A stretch of DNA of 64,000 nt from Oleiagrimonas sp963817755 (lineage in GTDB: Bacteria > Pseudomonadota > Gammaproteobacteria > Xanthomonadales > Rhodanobacteraceae): NCBI GenBank assembly GCA_963817755.1, contig CAWFPB010000002.1, positions 310,001-374,000 on the forward strand. The letters run 5' to 3'. The notes under the pieces are model-generated. The model worked only from the letters and a program-made list of their open reading frames with translations, was not told the origin of the DNA and searched no databases. A program made the position numbers and the translations under genes. Below, piece after piece: positions 27,162-35,129 of the stretch (its first letter is position 1; each line of letters starts with the position of its first letter).

Positions 27162-28580
27162 TCAGCTCTTGCGGCGGCGCGCGGCGGTCTTGCGCGGCGC
27201 CCGCCGGCGCGTGCCGTACTTCTTCTCCAGGAACGCATAGAACGCGCGCAGGCCCTGCGCCTCGCCGCCGGCCGGACGGCCCGGGCGCGAGGTGTCGTTC
27301 CAGGCGTACACGTCCACGTGCATCCACGGCGTGGCCTCGGGCACGAAGCGCTCCAGGTACAGCGCGGCGGTGACCGCGCCGGCGTGGCGACCGCCGGCAT
27401 TGGCGAAGTCGGCCACGTGGGAGGCCAGCATGGAGCGGTACGGACGCCACAGCGGCAGCCGCCACAGCGGGTCGTGCACCGCGTCGGCGGCCTGCAGCAC
27501 GCCCAGTGCCAGCGGTTCGCGGTTGGCGAACAGCGCCGGCAGGTCCGGACCCAGCGCCACGCGCGCGGCGCCGGTCAGGGTGGCGAAGTCGACGATCAGG
27601 TCCGGGTCCTGCTCGCCGGCATAGGCCAGCGCGTCGCACAGGATCAGCCGGCCCTCGGCGTCGGTGTTGTCGATCTCCACCGTGTGTCCGGCGCGGGTGC
27701 GCACCACGTCGCCGGGGCGGATGGCATTGCCCGAAACGGCATTTTCCACGGTCGGCACCAGCAGCGTCAGGCGCACCGGCAGCTTGGCCGCCATCACCAG
27801 CGAGGCCAGGGCGATGGCATGCGCCGAGCCGCCCATGTCTTTCTTCATCCAGCGCATGCCGGCCGACGGCTTGATGTCCAGGCCGCCGGTGTCGAAGCAC
27901 ACGCCCTTGCCGATGAGCACCAGCTTCGGGTCGGACGCCTTGCCCCAGGTCATCTGCACCAGGCGCGGCGGGCGGTGGCTGGCGCGGCCGACGGCGTGGA
28001 TGGTGGGGAAGTTGTCCTTGAGCAGGTCCTCGCCGACCCACTCGCGCACCCGGCCGTGGTGCTTGCGCGCCAGGCTGCGGATGGCCTGGGCGATCTCGGC
28101 CGGGCCCATGTCCTCGGTCGGCGTGGTGACCAGGTCGCGTACCAGGCCGACCGCGTCCACCTGCGGCTTGAGCGCGGCCAGTTCGGCGCGCGTGAGCACC
28201 AGCTGCGCGGGCGTGCGGTCGTTCTTGCGATAGCGTTCGAAGCGGTACGCGCCCAGCGCCCAGCCCAGCGCGGCCAGGGACGTGTCCATGGCCACGCCGG
28301 CCTCGTCGAGGCGGTAGCGACCGGGCGGCAGGGACTGCGGCAGCGCGGCCAACGCCGTGAGCGGCTGTGCCGGGTCGACCCCGACCAGTACCCGCGCCAG
28401 CCCCTGCCTGTCGTCGGGCAGCAGCGCCATGCGCCCGGGGGCGGGCTCGAATCCGGAGGCGTCCAGCCAGCGCTTGGCGGCCGCCCCCAGGCGGCGCTTG
28501 CAGGCGGCGTAGTGTTTGGCGTCGACGGCCTCGACCGGCGTCACCGCGCCGCGTCCCCGGTATTCGATCAGTCCGCTCAT
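27162..28580 (-). CDS. Leucyl aminopeptidase family (M17) metallopeptidase
   Basis: The 472-residue cytoplasmic enzyme is an M17 aminopeptidase. The metal and catalytic residues sit in GKGVCFDTGG (224-233, Lys225 and Asp230), KKDMGG (246-251) and the signature NTDAEGRL (305-312). GAGGAAC precedes ATG 28580. The tail from about 458 is Lys/Arg-rich, which is unusual for PepA. The short N-domain fits the PepB-like or 'leucyl aminopeptidase family protein' branch rather than PepA, so DNA binding is not implied. It converges on the GGDEF gene. Confidence 0.9.
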   Translation of the reverse strand: MSGLIEYRGRGAVTPVEAVDAKHYAACKRRLGAAAKRWLDASGFEPAPGRMALLPDDRQGLARVLVGVDPAQPLTALAALPQSLPPGRYRLDEAGVAMDTSLAALGWALGAYRFERYRKNDRTPAQLVLTRAELAALKPQVDAVGLVRDLVTTPTEDMGPAEIAQAIRSLARKHHGRVREWVGEDLLKDNFPTIHAVGRASHRPPRLVQMTWGKASDPKLVLIGKGVCFDTGGLDIKPSAGMRWMKKDMGGSAHAIALASLVMAAKLPVRLTLLVPTVENAVSGNAIRPGDVVRTRAGHTVEIDNTDAEGRLILCDALAYAGEQDPDLIVDFATLTGAARVALGPDLPALFANREPLALGVLQAADAVHDPLWRLPLWRPYRSMLASHVADFANAGGRHAGAVTAALYLERFVPEATPWMHVDVYAWNDTSRPGRPAGGEAQGLRAFYAFLEKKYGTRRRAPRKTAARRRKS

Positions 28581-28730
28581 GGATGGGTTCCTCGTGCGTG
28601 TCTGGCAGCTCAATCAGGCCCCAAGCATAACGGTACCCGTCCACCACGGTAGCCCGGACAAGCGCAGCGCACCCTGGGCATTCCCTGCGGTCACACCTGG
28701 GATGCACCGCGCAGCGTGCTGCACGAGCGC

Positions 28731-28756
28731 AAAAAAAACGCCCGCCGGAGCGGGCG
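28731..28756 (-). terminator. Rho-independent terminator of the PstS-like gene
   Basis: On the minus strand a GC stem (CGCCCGCTCCGGCGGGCG) is followed by eight T residues. It lies 45 bases after the stop of the PstS-like gene. Confidence 0.88.
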
Positions 28757-28800
28757 CATGACCGGCTGCGGCGTGCGCAGCCGGTCCACCGGGGATGGGG

Positions 28801-29874
28801 TTAGCCCTGACCGCCGCCGGAGGCGCCGTCGTTCATGGCGCGTGAGCGCTGCGCGGCCTTGCGGTGGCGCTCCTGCGCGTCGCGCTTGTCGAGCATGCGA
28901 TCGCGTGCGTCGCGGGTGCGGTGCGAGGTCGGTGCCCGCGAGGCGCCCTCGCTGTAACTGGCGCCCGGGGCGGCGGTGGGGCCGTTGTTGGTCATGCGGC
29001 CCACGGCGCTGGCGATCTGCTGTTCGCGGTCGGCCTGGTTGTTGGCCAGCACGGTGCCGTCGGCGTAGGGCAGCAGGTGGTGGCGGCGCAGCACGCGCTG
29101 GCCGGCGGCGCTGGTGGCGAAGTCGACGAAGGCGGTGGCGCTGGCGTTGTGCTCGTCCTGGCGGGTGACCAGGTACAGCGGCGTGTACAGCGGGTAATGG
29201 CCGTCGGCCACGTTGGCCAGGCTCGGGCGCACGCCGTCGATGGCCAGCATCTTCAGCTTCGGGTTGCCGATCACGCCCGACAGGGTGCTCACGCCCATGC
29301 CGTCCGGGTCCAGCGCCACGCCCTGTTCCAGGCTGCGCACGTTGATGTACAGGCGTGGCGCGGCGACCGGCTGGTTGCCGCGCCCGAACAGCAGCTTGCG
29401 CAGGCTGTACTCGATGCCGTCGGTAGGGCTGGCCACCGCGTACACGTGGATCGGCTCGTTGCGCCCGCCGACCTGGCGCCAGTTGTGGATCTTGCCGTAG
29501 TAGATGTCGTGCAGCTGCTTGAGGGTGATCGAGCGCAGCGGGTTGTGGCGGCTGGTGACGATGACCAGCGCGTCCCACGCCACCGGCGTGAAGGTCAGCG
29601 ACTGCTCGATCGCGCGTCGTGGCGAACGCCCGCGCGCGCTGCCGGCGATGTCGACCTGGCCGCGGCTGAGCTGGTCCAGCGCCGAGATGGTGTTGAACGG
29701 TTGCAGCGCCACGTGCGCATGCCCGCTGTGCCGGAAGGCCCGGGCCATGGCGTCGACGAAACCGCGCGCGGTGGCGATGTCGCCGCGCCAGGTCAGCGGG
29801 GCGCCGCCGGCCACGGCGCCGGCGCTGCCGGTCAGCAGCGCCAGGAACAGGATCAGGTGGCCTCGAAACTTCAT
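28801..29874 (-). CDS. PstS-like phosphate ABC transporter substrate-binding protein with long polar tail
   Basis: The 357-residue protein has a signal peptide (about 1-23) and a type II periplasmic binding fold. PFNTISALDQLSRGQVDIAG and FTPVAWDALVIVTSRHNPLR are PstS-like phosphate-binding segments, and IYYGKIHNWRQVGG is the family hinge. From about residue 285 the chain departs from PstS: a tail rich in Arg, Asp, Ala, Gln and Ser (ARDRMLDKRDAQERHRKAAQ) with no fold I recognise. No pst permease genes adjoin, so it may sense phosphate or bind another anion. Confidence 0.8.
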   Translation of the reverse strand: MKFRGHLILFLALLTGSAGAVAGGAPLTWRGDIATARGFVDAMARAFRHSGHAHVALQPFNTISALDQLSRGQVDIAGSARGRSPRRAIEQSLTFTPVAWDALVIVTSRHNPLRSITLKQLHDIYYGKIHNWRQVGGRNEPIHVYAVASPTDGIEYSLRKLLFGRGNQPVAAPRLYINVRSLEQGVALDPDGMGVSTLSGVIGNPKLKMLAIDGVRPSLANVADGHYPLYTPLYLVTRQDEHNASATAFVDFATSAAGQRVLRRHHLLPYADGTVLANNQADREQQIASAVGRMTNNGPTAAPGASYSEGASRAPTSHRTRDARDRMLDKRDAQERHRKAAQRSRAMNDGASGGGQG

Positions 29875-29986
29875 GCGATACGGACACTTGCAGATGAGCG
29901 GGGCGACCATTATGCGCGCTGCGGCTGACTCGGGCATGTCTAGCTGGTCACGATCCCGGTGTTTGCCGGCCGCTCAGGCCCGGTTT

Positions 29987-31378
29987 TCAGCGCAGCATCA
30001 CAAAACGCAGGTGGTTGCCGTGGACCACGGTCAGGATCAGCCGGTCGGGGTGGAACCGTGCCAGCAGCTGGCGCAGCTGGCCCAGCGTGGTGATCCGCTG
30101 GCGATTGACGGCGATGATCACGTCGCCTTTCTCCAGTCCGCTGGCGGCGGCGCGGCTGTTCGGCGCGAGGTGGCTGACCTGGGCCCCGTACAGGCCCTGG
30201 TGGCGCAGGTTGCGGGTCAGGCCGCTGAGGCCGGCACCGGACAGGCGCGGATCGATGTCGGCGCCGTCGGCATGCGCGACCTGTTCGGGCTCGATGCGCG
30301 TGTGCACGTCCACCGTGCGGCCGTCGCGCAGCAGCTTCAGGTCCACCTTGCTGCCCACCGGCAGCAGGCCCTCGCGGTTGTCCAGGCCGTGCTGGCCGTG
30401 CACCGGGTGGCCGTTGATGTCCAGCAGCACGTCGCCGGCCTGCACCCCGGCGCGCTCGGACGGCGAACCGGGCGTGACGTGCGTCACCACCGCGCCGCGC
30501 GGCTGCTTGAGGCCCATCGCGTCGGCCATGTGCGCGTCCATCGACTGTACCGACAGGCCCAGGCTGCCGCGCCGCACCTTGCCGTACGTGAGCAGCTGCT
30601 GCATGACCTCGTGCACCAGGTTGGCGGGGATCGCGAAGCCGATGCCGGCGCTGGCGCCCGAGGGCGAGTAGATCATCGAATTGATGCCGATCAGCTGGCC
30701 GTTGAGGTTGACCAGTGCGCCGCCCGAATTGCCCGGGTTGATCGAGGCGTCGGTCTGGATGAAGTTCTGGTAGGTATGGCCCAGGCCGGTCCGGCCCAGT
30801 GCCGAGACGATGCCCGAGGTCACCGTCTGGCCCAGCCCGAACGGATCGCCCACCGCGACCACGAAATCGCCCACCTGGGTCCTGGACGAGTCGGCCAGCG
30901 GCAGCTGGTGCAGGTTGTGTGCCGGGATCTTCAGCAGCGCGATGTCGGTGTCCGGGTCGGCGCCGACCAGCTTGGCCTTGAAGTCGCGTCCGTCCTTGAG
31001 CGTGACGGTGATGTCGTCGGCGCCGGCGATCACGTGGTTGTTGGTCAGCACGTAGCCCTTGGCCGCGTCCACGATCACGCCCGAGCCCAGGCTCTGCTCG
31101 ACCCGCTCGCGCGGCGGCGGGCTGCCGAAGAACTGGCGCAGCACCGGGTCGTTGAAGAACGGGCTGCGCTCGCGCACCAGGGTCTTGGAGGAGATGTTGA
31201 CCACCGCCGGGGTGACCTGCTTGAGCATCGGAGCCAGCGACGGCACCGGGCGGCCGTTCACCACCGCCGGCAGCGTGGCGCGCGCGGCGCCGGGCAGGCC
31301 CAGCCCGGCCAGCGACAGCGCGCCCAGCAGCAGGGCGCATACCAGGGAAAGGCGACGAGCCGGCACGGCCTCGGTCAT
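29987..31378 (-). CDS. DegP/DegQ-family periplasmic serine endoprotease
   Basis: The 463-residue S1C protease and chaperone has a signal peptide ending near ARA-T (34), a trypsin-like domain with catalytic His115 (TNNHVI), Asp145 (DTDIALL) and Ser218 (GNSGG), then two PDZ domains (about 270-360 and 385-463). It degrades or refolds misfolded envelope proteins. ATG 31378 has AAGGAG six bases upstream; a closer ATG at 31384 is too near it. It may belong to DegP, DegQ or MucD; the family is firm and the subtype is not. Confidence 0.92.
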   Translation of the reverse strand: MTEAVPARRLSLVCALLLGALSLAGLGLPGAARATLPAVVNGRPVPSLAPMLKQVTPAVVNISSKTLVRERSPFFNDPVLRQFFGSPPPRERVEQSLGSGVIVDAAKGYVLTNNHVIAGADDITVTLKDGRDFKAKLVGADPDTDIALLKIPAHNLHQLPLADSSRTQVGDFVVAVGDPFGLGQTVTSGIVSALGRTGLGHTYQNFIQTDASINPGNSGGALVNLNGQLIGINSMIYSPSGASAGIGFAIPANLVHEVMQQLLTYGKVRRGSLGLSVQSMDAHMADAMGLKQPRGAVVTHVTPGSPSERAGVQAGDVLLDINGHPVHGQHGLDNREGLLPVGSKVDLKLLRDGRTVDVHTRIEPEQVAHADGADIDPRLSGAGLSGLTRNLRHQGLYGAQVSHLAPNSRAAASGLEKGDVIIAVNRQRITTLGQLRQLLARFHPDRLILTVVHGNHLRFVMLR

Positions 31379-31847
31379 GATCATCTCCTTGCGGTTCGGA
31401 CAGGGTGTGCGGGGGCACGCACCTATGACTGCAGGGGCCGCCCCGGAGTTTCCCAAGCGTACCCGGTCGACCCCCTGCAAACTCCCGCACAGGGCCGGTT
31501 TCGAGCCGGTTCAGGCGCTTGGCGCGGGCTTCCCGGAGGTCGGCCAAAAGTGATGCTTTACAAGCACGCGTAGCAGGGTTAGTGTTGTCTCTCGCAAGCG
31601 ATCACAACATCTTGTGTCCATGAACACGAGTCCGCCAGACAGGGAAGCGCGCTCGGGGCCGACGCCCAAGGGGAGGGCATGCGTGACTCACTGGTATCGC
31701 CGCGAAATCTAAAAACTTTCCTCGATGCGCTCGCCGCCGCGTGCGCACCGATGTCGTTTCGCCGCCGGTCCTCAAGCAGCCGGCACGCAAGGAAAAGGTC
31801 GAAACCATGCATGATCTGAAGCACATGGCCGGGGGGGTGTCTGTCCG
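31379..31847. other. Divergent intergenic region upstream of nrdJ
   Basis: These 469 bases hold the promoters of the DegP-type gene and of nrdJ. I see the CACAACATCTTGTG palindrome (listed separately) and no cobalamin riboswitch B12 box, no terminator and no protein-like frame. Confidence 0.5.
31603..31616. promoter_or_regulatory. Candidate NrdR box upstream of nrdJ
   Basis: CACAACATCTTGTG is an inverted repeat (CACAA, four bases, TTGTG) that matches the general NrdR box form ACAC-AT-rich-GTGT. It lies 232 bases before nrdJ. NrdR boxes usually occur in pairs and I see no clear second one, so the call is tentative. Confidence 0.35.
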
Positions 31848-33995
31848 ATGAGCACGGCACGCAAGACGGAAATCAAGAGCGAAGTCACCGCCATCCCCCT
31901 GCAGCCGGCCTCGCAGGATATCTGGGACAAGAAGTACCGCCTCAAGACCAAGACTGGCGAGCCGGTCGATATCGTCGTGGACGACACCTGGAAGCGCGTG
32001 GCCCGTGCGCTGGCCGACGTCGAGACCACCGACGAGCTGAAAAAACACTGGTACGAGAAGTTCCTGTGGGCGCTGCGCCACGGCGCGATCCCGGCCGGGC
32101 GCATCACCTCCAACGCCGGCGCGCAGGCGCACAAGCCCAAGACCTCGACCATCAACTGCACCGTGTCGGGCACCATCACCGACTCCATGGACGACATCCT
32201 GGACAAGGTGCACGAGGCGGGCCTGACGCTGAAGGCCGGCTGCGGCATCGGCTACGAGTTCTCCACGCTGCGCCCGCGCGGCGCGTACGTGTCCGGCGCC
32301 GGCGCCTACACGTCCGGCCCGCTGTCGTTCATGGATATCTACGACAAGATGTGCTTCACGGTGTCCTCGGCCGGCGGTCGTCGCGGCGCGCAAATGGGCA
32401 CCTTCGACGTGCGCCATCCGGACGTGCGCGAATTCATCCGCGCCAAGCGCGAGGACGGCCGCCTGCGCCAGTTCAACCTGTCGCTGCTGATCACCGACGA
32501 CTTCATGCAGGCCGTGGAGGCCGACGCCGACTGGCCGCTGGTGTTCCCGGTGCACGTGAAGGAGCAGGACGAGGTCGACCTGAACGACGAGTCGCAGGTG
32601 CTGTGGCGCGAATGGCCCACCCACGCCGACTACGTCGACCGCGAGGACGGCCTGGTGGCGTGCAAGATCTACGGCCACGTCAAGGCGCGTCACCTGTGGG
32701 ACATGATCATGGTGTCCACCTATGACTACGCCGAGCCGGGCTTCATCCTGATCGACCGCGTCAACGAGATGAACAACAACTGGTGGTGCGAGCACATCCG
32801 CGCGACCAATCCCTGCGGCGAACAGCCGCTGCCGCCGTACGGCTCGTGCCTGCTGGGCTCGGTCAACCTGACCATGTTCGTGCGCGATGCGTTCGGCCCC
32901 AAGGCACGCTTTGACTGGGACCAGTACCGCGAGGTGGTCAAGATCTTCACCCGCATGCTGGACAACGTGGTCGAGATCAACGGCCTGCCGCTGGCCCAGC
33001 AGCGCAACGAGATCATGAACAAGCGCCGTCACGGCATGGGCTTTCTGGGCCTGGGCTCGACGCTGACCATGCTCAAGCAGCGCTACGGCAGCGAGCAGGC
33101 GGCCGAGTTCACCGAGCGCGTGGCGCGCGAGATGGCCGTGGCTGGCTGGGAAGTGGCGCTGGAACTGGCCCAGGAGAAGGGCGCCGCGCCGGTGCTCACC
33201 GCCGACTACACCGTCACCGCCGAGATGCTGCGCAAGCGTCCGGAGATGAAAAAGGACGGCTACAAGACCGGCGACACCATCCGCGGCTCCGTGCTGCATG
33301 CCAAATACAGCCGCTACATGCAGCGCATGGCCGAAGTGGCGCCCGAGCTGGTGGGCAAGCTCGCCGAGTCCGGCGCGCGCTTCACCCACCACACCTCGAT
33401 CGCGCCCACCGGCACCATTTCGCTGAGCCTGGCCAACAACGTCAGCAACGGCATCGAGCCCAGCTTCGCGCACCACTACTCGCGCAACGTCATCCGCGAG
33501 GGCCGCAAGTCCAAGGAGAAGGTGTCGGTGTTCTCCTTCGAGCTGCTGGCCTACCGCGCGCTGATCAATGCCGACGCCATGCCGTACTCGGACGAGGCCA
33601 AGGCCAAGCTGCCGGACTACTTCGTGGCCGCCGACGACATCCGTCCGACCGAGCACGTGGACATGCAGGCGGCGGCGCAGAAGTGGGTGGACTCGTCCAT
33701 CTCCAAGACCGCCAACGTGCCCACGGAGTACCCGTACGAGGACTTCAAGGACATCTACTTCTACGCCTACAAGCAGGGCCTGAAGGGCTGCACCACGTTC
33801 CGCTTCAACCCGGCCGCCTTCCAGGGCGTGCTGGTCAAGGAGTCGGACCTGGCCAACACCACCTACCGCTTCGAACTGGAAGACGGCAGCGTGGTCGAGG
33901 CCAAGGGCAACGAGGAGATCGAATACGACGGCGAGACCCACACCGCCGCCAACCTGTTCGATGCCCTGAAGGAAGGCTATTACGGCAAGTTCTGA
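31848..33995 (+). CDS. nrdJ: Adenosylcobalamin-dependent ribonucleotide reductase, large part (NrdJa)
   Basis: The 715-residue class II reductase converts ribonucleotides to deoxyribonucleotides using a B12 radical, without oxygen dependence. Landmarks are KAGCGIGYEFS near 131 (active-site Cys), NPCGEQPLPPYGSC (321-334) holding the thiyl Cys, Asn and Glu, and APTGTISLSLANN near 520 for phosphate binding. It lacks the C-terminal zinc ribbon, which is carried by the separate downstream gene, as in Pseudomonas aeruginosa NrdJa/NrdJb. No ATP cone is seen at the N-terminus. Confidence 0.93.
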   Translation: MSTARKTEIKSEVTAIPLQPASQDIWDKKYRLKTKTGEPVDIVVDDTWKRVARALADVETTDELKKHWYEKFLWALRHGAIPAGRITSNAGAQAHKPKTSTINCTVSGTITDSMDDILDKVHEAGLTLKAGCGIGYEFSTLRPRGAYVSGAGAYTSGPLSFMDIYDKMCFTVSSAGGRRGAQMGTFDVRHPDVREFIRAKREDGRLRQFNLSLLITDDFMQAVEADADWPLVFPVHVKEQDEVDLNDESQVLWREWPTHADYVDREDGLVACKIYGHVKARHLWDMIMVSTYDYAEPGFILIDRVNEMNNNWWCEHIRATNPCGEQPLPPYGSCLLGSVNLTMFVRDAFGPKARFDWDQYREVVKIFTRMLDNVVEINGLPLAQQRNEIMNKRRHGMGFLGLGSTLTMLKQRYGSEQAAEFTERVAREMAVAGWEVALELAQEKGAAPVLTADYTVTAEMLRKRPEMKKDGYKTGDTIRGSVLHAKYSRYMQRMAEVAPELVGKLAESGARFTHHTSIAPTGTISLSLANNVSNGIEPSFAHHYSRNVIREGRKSKEKVSVFSFELLAYRALINADAMPYSDEAKAKLPDYFVAADDIRPTEHVDMQAAAQKWVDSSISKTANVPTEYPYEDFKDIYFYAYKQGLKGCTTFRFNPAAFQGVLVKESDLANTTYRFELEDGSVVEAKGNEEIEYDGETHTAANLFDALKEGYYGKF

Positions 33996-34250
33996 ACATC
34001 ATGCACCAGCGCGCGTCCCCCTGAAGGGCGCGCGTGCACGACCGGCCACGCCGGGGGAAGCCGAGGCAGCGGCAAGACTGCCGACAACGAGGCGCCGGGC
34101 ACGTACCCGACGCCGGGACAGCCGCCACGGGCGGTACCGAGCCCACTGCCACCGCGGCCGCCATGCCGGGCCGCGGACACTGAAAACCCGCTTCGGCCGC
34201 GCGCCGGGGCGGGCCATCTTTCCCGGCAGGGGCGTGAGGAGATCGACGAA

Positions 34251-34988
34251 ATGAGCATCAAGATCCAGAGCAAGATCAAGGGCTACCAGGTCCTGAAAGC
34301 CGACGAGAAGGTCGAGACCGCGCCGGCTGAACCCAAGGCCAAGGCCGCGCAAGCCCGCCGCCGAAGTCATCCAGATGCACGAGAGCGTGGAGCGCCCGGA
34401 AACCCTGGTCGGCTCCACCTACAAGATCAAGTCGCCGCTGTTCGAGCACGCGCTGTACGTGACCATCAACGACATCGTGCTCAACAAGGGCACCGAACAC
34501 GAGCAGCAGCGCCCGTTCGAGATCTTCATCAACTCCAAGAACATGGACCACTTCCAGTGGATCGTGGCCCTGACCCGCATCATGTCCGCGGTGTTCCGCA
34601 AGGGCGGCGACGTCACCTTCCTGGTGGAGGAGATGAAGGCCGTGTTCGATCCGCGCGGTGGGTACTTCAAGGCCGGTGGCGTGTACATGCCGTCCATCGT
34701 GGCCGAGATCGGCACGGTGGTGGAGCAGCATTTGAAGACCATCGGGATGATCCATGATCCGGAGATCAGCGCGAGTCAGCGGGCGTTGATGGAGGAGAAG
34801 CGGGCGGCCTATGAGTCGTGGGCAGAAGACGGCGGAGGATACCGATCCGGAGCTGCCGGAGGCCGAGGCGGCGGGTGGGTTTCCTGCCAATGCGAGTCTT
34901 TGTGGGAAGTGCAATACGAAGGCGTTGGTGCTTGATGGATAACTGTCAGACTTGTCTTGAATTGTGGGTATTCAAGTGCGGGTGAGGT
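34251..34988 (+). pseudogene. nrdJb: NrdJb, small part of B12-dependent ribonucleotide reductase, frameshifted
   Basis: The gene starts well (GAGGAG then ATG 34251, MSIKIQSKIKGYQVLKADEK) but shifts frame near 34350, where one extra base breaks AKAA from KPAAEVIQMHESVERPETLV. The next part (ATG 34375 frame) is highly conserved NrdJb. Near 34840 it shifts again into LPEAEAAGGFPANASLCGKC, the zinc ribbon start, and then stops at TAA near 34937. Residual QTC and NCGYS in other frames mark the ribbon end, so at least two more indels lie there. Codon use after about 34740 is less GC-rich at third positions. It is a decaying gene or a low-quality stretch. Confidence 0.75.
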
Positions 34989-35007
34989 GAGATGCTTGTG
35001 GGATAAG

Positions 35008-35037
35008 ACAAAGGGCGGCCATTGGGTCGCCCTTTGT
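35008..35037 (+). terminator. Hairpin after the nrdJ operon
   Basis: A ten-base perfect stem (ACAAAGGGCG with CGCCCTTTGT) around a ten-base loop lies shortly after the nrdJb remnant. Only a short T run follows (GTGTTT), so it is a likely but not classical terminator. It marks the boundary between GC-rich core and AT-rich island. Confidence 0.6.
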
Positions 35038-35129
35038 GTTTCCGCTGCCAGAGTAAAGGAAGGGGAAAGCTTCACAGTCGTGGAAAAGTGAACCTGACCA
35101 CGTTATTTATAGGGAAGTGGTGGATAATT

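Noticed and set aside
31379..31847. Cobalamin riboswitch before nrdJ
   Set aside because: I looked for a B12 box (GCCACTG) and a long structured leader and saw neither.
31602..33941. About 780-codon open frame antisense to nrdJ
   Set aside because: It is the shadow of a strongly conserved enzyme and has no recognisable domains or start signal.
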